Source of the DNA: Sporodiniella umbellata
Lineage: Eukaryota > Mucoromycota > Mucoromycetes > Mucorales > Rhizopodaceae
Direction: 5' to 3'
Length of the DNA: 64,000 bases
Assembly (NCBI GenBank): GCA_025677835.1
Contig: JAIXMR010000001.1
Coordinates: forward strand, 558,001 to 622,000
The position numbers and the translations under genes are program-made. The notes under the pieces were generated by a model. It searched no databases. It had not been told where the DNA came from and saw only the letters and a program-made list of their open reading frames with translations. Shown here piece by piece: positions 57,079-64,000 of this stretch; the stretch's first letter is position 1, and each line of letters opens with the position of its first letter.

Positions 57079-58148
57079 TCGCAACGCTACCAAAAACTTT
57101 AAATTTTCTGTCTGTATGATGGGTTTTGTCAGTTGATTACCCACAAAAAAAAAATTTCTAGCCAATAAAATTATAATTGTTAAGAAACAACTAAAGCTAT
57201 ATATATACATATTTTTGCGTTTTTGCTTTTTTATGAGAAAGTTTGGTAAAACTTCTCGAGGAGTAGTCTCTAGGACTCATGAGATTTATATAAGGTGGAT
57301 AAAAGTACGGCTCGGAAAATTAGTGCTATACTGAAAGACAAGTCGGAGCCAATAAGTAAATACTTTGGCACATCCGGCCAGACTGTATTTCGTTTTTACC
57401 CCTACTATTTGTTTTTAAAAACTCTCAAAACCATGTGGAATTGTTCTCTAAAAAAGGGACTAATTTACTCTCGTGGTGCTGTAATGGTTCTATTTAAATA
57501 AACATTAAAAACATAAGCTTCTAACACGTACTAGGATATACACGACGCTTAGACCAATCGTTACTACCATATGCCCTGTTTCCTAAAGTAAAAAGCGAAT
57601 TGTTTTGCCACAGTCAAACGTTTTGCAGCTCAAAGATCGATATCAATGATCGTAGTCAAACACCACGTTTAACACATACAGATCCCAATACAGGCGAGGC
57701 TAGGATGGTTTCAATAACAGAGAAGACAGTAACCAAGAGGGAAGCGAAGGCTGTTGGAAGGATTCTGCTTGAGGACCAAGCTTATGATTTACTAAAAAAC
57801 AACGAAGGGTCCTCGAAGAAGGGAGATGTTTTGACAGTTGCAAAGATCGCTGGGATCCAGGCAGCAAAATCTACTTCCAACTTAATTCCTCTCTGCCATC
57901 CCTTACTTTTGGGATCGATAGATGTTTGTCTTTGGTTTGATGATTCTAAAAAAAGCATAGAGTGTCTATCTACTGTTCAAACCTCTGGAAAAACAGGAGT
58001 TGAAATGGAGGCATTGACTGCAACAAGTGTTGCATTGCTAACAGTATTCGACATGTGCAAAGCAGCAACAAAAAATATGACTATTGAAAACATCAGAGTT
58101 ATCGAAAAGACAGGTGGGAAAAGCGGACACTGGAAAACAAAGCAATAA
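55775..58148 (+). CDS. MOCS1: MOCS1A-MOCS1B (MoaA-MoaC) fusion form by alternative splicing
   Basis: Same first three exons, but exon 4 stops at 57022 (CATGCAG|GTATGT) and joins an exon 57535-58148 after CGTACTAG. The junction is phase 1 on both sides (G + GA) and gives [19 protein letters not shown], then the MoaC domain from about residue 368. MoaC motifs are [45 protein letters not shown] and KTGGKSGHW. Total 536 aa. MoaC rearranges the MoaA product to cyclic pyranopterin monophosphate. The fusion removes the Gly-Gly tail, so by analogy with human MOCS1 it would supply only MoaC activity. No good independent ATG precedes the MoaC frame, which favours splicing over a separate gene; translation from an ATG near 57234 after splicing is a weaker alternative. 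Confidence 0.75.
57164..57169 (+). terminator. candidate poly(A) signal for the short MOCS1A transcript
   Basis: AATAAA stands 86 bp after the Gly-Gly stop and inside the 512-bp intron of the fusion form, where early polyadenylation would fix the short product. Confidence 0.45.
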
Positions 58149-58583
58149 ACATCGCTACTGTTTCCCATTCTAAAACCCTTTCTAAGCTTCACTATCAAGT
58201 AGTATACCATAGCTGTAGCGTTATACCTTTGTAAGAATACAGCAAGTTGCTTTAAGAGAAGCACGAATGAGAATTCGAGTAGTCCCTAGTTCAAATAAGC
58301 GAGTTTAATCAACGGCCAAAACTTTGACTATAAAGCCAATCGGATACCGCTATTGCAATACAGTACATACATGTATTATTCACATCGTTAAAATGCCGTC
58401 TTCATGTATACGTCGCTTATGGTAGTTTCAATAAGCTTATTTGTATATAGAGCGCTGTATCTGGTTGTGTTTTTCGAGCCTACATTTCAGCAATCCAACA
58501 CTGCCTATTTAAATGTAGATTCAAAAACAGAGGCAGACTTTTGAGCAGCAAAATGAGGTATTGAAAGGTATAAAACAGTTTAT
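58149..58583. other. convergent 3' flanks, no gene seen
   Basis: It lies between the MOCS1 fusion stop and the lectin stop on the other strand. Nothing supportable beyond AT-rich 3' flanking sequence. Confidence 0.55.
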
Positions 58584-59064
58584 TTATTGAGCGCTTTCCA
58601 AAGTCCAGCGTTGATTAGAAGACACTTCGCCTTCGCGTCTACCGTACAAAATAATAGGAACACAGTCATCGTCTTCAGCACCTTGGATATCAAGAACTAA
58701 ATCAGGACGAGCTTGATTGAAAATGTATCCTTCTTCATCAATGTCCCATCTTTGGTTGGCAGCTTCTTCAAATTCTTTTTGGCCATATTGAATGATTTCA
58801 GATTCAGGGTCCATTTGTCCACCTCTGATATCAATAGCCTTGGCAGATTTGGCATTAATGAAATAGCCAGACTCGTAACGCCAAAGCTGATTCAAGTTAT
58901 CGTCAAACTTTTGGGTATATACAATAATTCTTGCGTCGTCCTATAAATACATAATAAGGAGACTATCCCCATAACTTATTCCATGTGTTTACCTCCGTGG
59001 AGCCATCTTCAACGTCAAGAACACGTCCGTTAAATTGGCTTTTGATGTAGAAATATCCTTCCAT
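58584..59064 (-). CDS. cytosolic ricin-B-type beta-trefoil lectin
   Basis: Two exons (59064-58993 and 58940-58584) give 142 aa, one beta-trefoil. Three QxW-type repeats close the lobes: NQLWRYESGYFIN, NQRWDIDEEGYIFN and NQRWTLESAQ at the C-terminus. Each is preceded by a loop ending in D-I/V such as GRVLDVEDG, AIDIRGG and VLDIQGAEDDD. There is no signal peptide and no enzymatic domain, so it is a lone carbohydrate-binding module, as in fungal cytoplasmic lectins often tied to storage or defence against grazers. Sugar specificity cannot be read. The short first exon is needed for the first strand (MEGYFYIKSQFNG). Confidence 0.88.
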
Positions 59065-61048
59065 TTTGTGTAAAATTAAATGTAGTTAAAAGAAAAAAAA
59101 ATTAGCAGACTGTAGCTTGCTAGTCTTTTTATATCTGTTGCAGTGAAACGTGTTATTCGGAAAAACCGGCAGTTTACAACAGACGGGAAACTTTATTTCA
59201 GATTTCAAATCAAGATCCCGAGTCACCCAGGTCTCAAAAAGAAAGTGGCATACTCTTCTTGTAACATACAAGCACTTAACATTACAGTGACCCATAACAC
59301 TTTCTTCCACTGATATGTAATTACATAGGCTTAAAGAAACAACTCTATTCTCTTGTTGCGTTATTTATTGATATTACCTCATATCTTATGTTAGTTCAAA
59401 CTCAAAACATGTGCGGTATTGTTATAAATATATACAAATGTATAACGCGTTTCGCTTGACTAATTAAGTAATACGATCCTTCACGCTTTTAATGAAAGAC
59501 GTGAACAATTGTTTATAGCTGTAACTTTCAAGTTTATTCCTTTTATCTCACTCAAATACGAAGAATATAGATTGGGAGCACAAGATTTTTCGTTTTCTCA
59601 TGTTTCTAAAAAAAGAGTATTAAGTAAACTGCTATTAACATTGCCTCCGCTACGATTTCCGATAGCCTTAAGCTGCGTTTGGTTTCAAACCAGCAAGCTG
59701 TTGCATCTGCAACAGATTTTCAAAAACGCTGATTAAAAAGTAAACCTCAATAAAAACAGATGAAGAGACTAAGTTAGTGTAGGATGTAAAGTAGTGTCAT
59801 ATTCAACTGGATATAAACACGTGAGAGCATAAAATAGCGATTTAAAAGCTGCTTCGAGCCTTTTGCGCCACTAGCGGGAAGCAATCCGATTCGAAGGAGG
59901 TTGTTTGCGTCGAAAGGGCAGCCTTGAATTATTCAGATATCAATTTATAAAAGGCAAGAAATAAGAGAACTTTTGTTTAGGTGGATTTAAACAAAAAAAA
60001 ACCCTATTCTTTTGTTGAGGTTTTTAATATTGGAACAAAGACACCCAGCCTAACGCCACAGCAGCATAGTTTTGTAAATCGTGTAGAACTTAACTTTCGT
60101 TTAAGTGACTGTTCATTGACTCACTATTTGATGATAGAAAGCAAATTGGATGGAGAGAGGGCTTCAAGATGTGTACAGCAACCGTATCTATTCCACAAAA
60201 CGAATGTTCGTGTGGAATATCCAGAGCGACAAAGACAGCATACAAATAGCCTTTTTTTTTTTGTTAAAGTCTTTATGGAAAAAAATACATCACGACGGAC
60301 TCCCGAGAATAATTTTGTAAAAGCTTTTCGAATTTAAAAGACTGACTGAGAGTTTGTAGCATATGACATATACTATGAATGATGGCATACATATACTTAA
60401 AGTTACTCAGCTAATTCAAATCTCACAGAAAATTATTTTCTGTTGTGTTAAGTGAGACTGTGAACACAGAGCTTTGGACTTGGCTATAGTATATCAGTTT
60501 AGTACAAACACTACGATAGTGAAGATTCCATTATAAAATAAATCGTTTTCGTCTAACTTGAAATGCCTTTGTTTGGAGTAGTTTTGTGCTGGGATAGAAA
60601 TACACTAAAATTGCTCAGCTGCACGATGTATTCGAGACATAGTATTTCAACTAATCAGCACATTTAGCACAGTGGAGAATAATGCACGCAGATATCGTGT
60701 AACATTGCCTATTAAAAAGAACCTGAAGGTACTTGATTTTTCCTTTTCTTTTCATTTTTTCACTAGGTTTGCTGATACTCAGATGAAAGACGATCTCTTT
60801 TTGGAATAACGCAGACTTTTTTTCTAAAAAATCGCGTTTGGTTTTACGTATGCTCAAGTAGTTGAAAACTATAGTGCGGGAAAACTTTCATATATTTTTA
60901 TTGTAAATTCACTTGAAAAAAAGATCTCTTCACCAAGCTTTGACAGGTGATAGTCATATAAATGTCAGGCCATTTTTTTCTTTTTTTTTTTTGAAAGCAC
61001 AAAATTAGTCAAACATAAATTTACAGTTTTCTCTCCTTTGGTTACAAT
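59065..61048. other. AT-rich spacer, no gene recognised
   Basis: The 118-codon frame at 59981-60337 starts at a non-ATG codon just after a TTTAG acceptor-like site and has no known domain; no partner exon was found. Nothing else supportable was seen. The right end is the promoter of the reductase gene. Confidence 0.45.
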
Positions 61049-62106
<1,058 letters not shown>

Positions 62107-62440
62107 TACAGCTGAAGAAGAAAGGATGTCAGTTAAAAGAATTTAAGATAACCAATTGAAAATCACCGTAAATAATAAAACGTTATAAAGGAAATCTATA
62201 AAAAACAACATACAGGGAGTTACAATATATATTGATAAAATGAAAAGATGCAAATAATAGCCTAAAGCCAAAAATAAAAGACATATATATATTTTCTTTG
62301 TATTCGCTTAAAAAGATAAAAAGAAAAACAGGCTGAAAGTGTCTAATGGAATATATGGATGTTGATTTGTAGTTATTCGTAGGGCTTGGGTTTAGAGTTT
62401 GAAAGCAGAAAACAAAAATATTCGTACCCCCCTGTTTTTT
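62107..62440. other. convergent 3' flanks, no gene seen
   Basis: AT-rich, with ATATATAT near 62283-62292. It lies between the reductase stop and the stop of the orphan gene on the other strand. Confidence 0.55.
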
Positions 62441-63505
62441 TCAACTGTAAATAACATCAGACTTGAATCTTGTGATCAAATAAACTTTGTGTCTTTGACC
62501 GCTTATATCAAGTTCAGATTCGGACCAAGGAGGCCAAATACCTACGCAGCTTTCTTTTTGTACAAACACCTCTCTAGAAATTTTTGTTGAGACATAAGCA
62601 AACGAAAAAACCATTAGAAACCGTTGGTCATTGTCTTCAGGTTGATACGGAGGTAAAGGTTGAGATTGAGAAAAATCTTCGATGGTGTCCTGTGTATTCT
62701 CACTCCAGGATGCAAAGGAATTCTGTGCTGATATACTCGTTATTTGTAGTATTTCGGATTCTTTAAGTGGGACACACCATGAGAATACGAGTCCTCGCTC
62801 AACCCAAGATTCAATTAGGCGGAAAGCTTGCGATCCAGGACTTTTACTACACACTTTCACAATTGATCCGTACTTTGCCACTACATATATATTTCTGGGT
62901 GTCAAGGATTGTTTTTGATAAAATAGTAACTTACTCAAAGCATTGACATCGTGTTCCCAAGTGTCAAAGGCTTTTTTTTGTCTTATTTCTAAAGCTATCG
63001 CTTTTTCAGCTATTCCACCTTTTTTGAAATCAATATATTTTTGGTTGTTTCTTTCTACATAGCTATGGCGCAAGTATGCTGGCGTTTTAGGTAGCGGTAT
63101 GACTGGCTGAGATGTACTCGTGAAATGCGGTATTTGGCTACCCTGTGTTTGATTAGGAACGTGTAGTCTCTCTTCTTGTGTACTATTGAAATCCTCGATA
63201 GAAGAGTCAAACGATTGGTCCTCAGAAACATTCATGTCAAAACTGAATTCATCTAAGGTAATGTTGTCTTGGAGTAAATCAAACTCTTCTGCGTTTTTTT
63301 CAGTTGTCTTTTGTCGTTTGTTATTGACTGGTTGAAAGTCGCCAATGTCAGAATGAGTGTCTTGTGAAGAAAACATGTCTATGCAATCTTCTTCTAGACG
63401 CTTTCCTAAAACCAGTTCATGTTCTTCTGATGAAAAAGAATCAATGGATAGAGTGTCAGAATTCAGAACTGATTCTTTTTGATTGTGAACAGTGTGATTA
63501 TCCAT
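62441..63505 (-). CDS. orphan nuclear-looking protein (336 aa spliced)
   Basis: Not recognised. The open frame is continuous, but 62934-62881 is a 54-bp GTAAGT...TGTAG intron with no stop, so the likely exons are 63505-62935 and 62880-62441. Spliced, DVNALSKLL... becomes DVNALMAKYGSIVKV. The N-terminal half is acidic, Ser/Asp/Glu-rich and disordered-looking, with a basic patch NNKRQKTTEK that could be a nuclear signal. The C-terminal half is folded-looking: IALEIRQKKAFDTWEHDVN, SWVERGLVFSWCVPLKESEI, ESCVGIWPPWSE and VYLITRFKSDV. The Trp-rich, beta-rich C-terminal part might be an OB-like or repair-scaffold module, but that is a guess. No membrane segment or signal peptide. Confidence 0.7.
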   Translation of the reverse strand: MDNHTVHNQKESVLNSDTLSIDSFSSEEHELVLGKRLEEDCIDMFSSQDTHSDIGDFQPVNNKRQKTTEKNAEEFDLLQDNITLDEFSFDMNVSEDQSFDSSIEDFNSTQEERLHVPNQTQGSQIPHFTSTSQPVIPLPKTPAYLRHSYVERNNQKYIDFKKGGIAEKAIALEIRQKKAFDTWEHDVNALSKLLFYQKQSLTPRNIYVVAKYGSIVKVCSKSPGSQAFRLIESWVERGLVFSWCVPLKESEILQITSISAQNSFASWSENTQDTIEDFSQSQPLPPYQPEDNDQRFLMVFSFAYVSTKISREVFVQKESCVGIWPPWSESELDISGQRHKVYLITRFKSDVIYS

Positions 63506-63718
63506 TTGATATCGAGTTGTTTAAAAAGCCTGTTTTTGTTTTTGAGGCAGAAGTCCGTTTGTGTCTTTTTCTTCTATCCTTTTGCAAACAGCTGTGCTAA
63601 AAGCAAATAAACGAAAAAATATTGGCAGCTTGCTAAATGCATTTTTTGTGCAATGTGATTTATTGGCTTATTAGAGTGGAGCTTTGTACAGATAAAGGAG
63701 AAATATGTATATATACGA

Positions 63719-64000
63719 TTATAGATAGACGCGACGCAAGTCGGCAGGCGTGGTTATTTTTTGACATTGAGGGCACAGCTTCTTTGTTCCGAGGGTTTGT
63801 AGCCAACATCGCTCACAGTGAACGTGCCAGCATACAATTGAAGTAAGAGCAGTTTTATAGGGTTCCAAGCAGATGAGGCAGTGCGGCGATGAGCGAGATG
63901 CAACCTCTAGCTGACGAATATGGGCTTTTAATGAATCAATAACAAGCTTAGACTGATCATTTCCAGTGGTACTTCCATTGTGTATATTGATGTGTTTGTC
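63719..64000 (-). CDS. RNF220-like RING E3 ubiquitin ligase, C-terminal part only
   Basis: Frame open from the window edge (64000) down to TAA at 63721-63719, so the 5' part is missing. A short helical segment (QSKLVIDSLKAHIRQLEV) leads to the RING: CLICLEPYKTALTSIVCW, HVHCERCWLQTLGTKKLCPQ and CQKITTPADLRRVYL at the end. Cys and His spacing (C-x2-C, C-x-H-x2-C-x2-C, C-x2-C) is a complete C3HC4 RING. The CWLxxLGxKKLCPQC and DLRR ending resembles animal RNF220. It is expected to recruit an E2 for ubiquitination, probably in the nucleus. No signal or membrane segment is in the visible part. Confidence 0.85.
   Translation of the reverse strand, partial: DKHINIHNGSTTGNDQSKLVIDSLKAHIRQLEVASRSSPHCLICLEPYKTALTSIVCWHVHCERCWLQTLGTKKLCPQCQKITTPADLRRVYL

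Noticed and set aside
57295..57501. 68-codon frame inside the MOCS1 512-bp interval, considered as a coding exon
   Set aside because: No MoaA or MoaC similarity, and the direct 57022-57535 splice already joins both domains in phase.
58584..59064. Ricin-type domain considered as a toxin
   Set aside because: Only a single beta-trefoil lectin domain is present, with no enzymatic chain and no secretion signal.
59981..60337. 118-codon plus-strand frame after a TTTAG site
   Set aside because: Starts at a non-ATG codon, no partner exon with matching phase and no family resemblance.

Overview
This 64 kb window is nuclear DNA from a fungus, most likely an early-diverging (Mucoromycota-type) lineage. 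The genes carry many short spliceosomal introns (about 50-130 bp, GTAAGT-like donors, CTAAC/CTGAC-like branch sites, TAG/CAG acceptors) and are separated by AT-rich spacers full of long A or T runs. The gene set is housekeeping: Hsp110, eIF3i, exosome RRP46, mitochondrial RNA polymerase and TOP3. It also includes genes that are patchy in Dikarya, namely an MBIP-like protein, an RNF220-like RING protein and a MOCS1 locus of animal-like layout. There is one Gal4-type zinc-cluster regulator. No tRNA, rRNA, CRISPR array or intact transposon was recognised. All exon structures here were worked out by hand from splice sites, reading frame and family motifs.

Layout. 0-5.3 kb: a tiny two-exon gene, an F-box/WD40 protein (+) and Hsp110/SSE1 (-, convergent). 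5.3-11.7 kb: mostly empty spacer with one orphan single-exon gene (8041-8632) followed by a perfect hairpin. 11.7-16.8 kb: a Zn2Cys6 regulator (+) and a multi-pass FAR-17a/AIG1-like membrane protein (-). 17.4-20.5 kb: eIF3i (+), MBIP-like (-) and a PFA-DSP phosphatase (-). 21.7-31.6 kb: a diacylglycerol-kinase-like lipid kinase (+), RRP46 (-), a Tra2-type SR splicing factor (+), a small orphan (-), a PH-SMP lipid-transfer protein (-) and an MDR-family oxidoreductase (-). 33.8-35.9 kb: a leucine-rich-repeat protein with a Cys-rich tail (-). 35.9-40.4 kb: spacer with a 16-bp tandem repeat. 40.4-47.7 kb: mitochondrial RNA polymerase (-) and TOP3 (+), divergent. 48-50.2 kb: a secreted S41-type peptidase-like protein (-). 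51.7-55.6 kb: a full-length ABCB transporter (+). 55.8-58.1 kb: MOCS1 (+). 58.6-59.1 kb: a beta-trefoil lectin (-). 61-62.1 kb: NADH-cytochrome b5 reductase (+). 62.4-63.5 kb: an orphan nuclear-looking protein (-). 63.7-64 kb: the 3' end of an RNF220-like RING E3 gene (-), cut by the window edge.

The genes do not form a pathway cluster. The most interesting locus is MOCS1. One reading gives a MoaA-type protein ending in the double glycine that MOCS1A needs, with a poly(A) signal just downstream. A perfect internal donor (CAG|GTATGT) just before that tail joins, in frame, to a MoaC exon 512 bp away and gives a MoaA-MoaC fusion lacking the Gly-Gly. This is the switch known for human MOCS1. Other points of interest are a 7-nt microexon inside a zinc cluster, two 54-bp stop-free introns whose retention keeps the frame, a possible ATG-only first exon, a 226-bp inverted-repeat element, and a drop in long homopolymer runs past about 31 kb.
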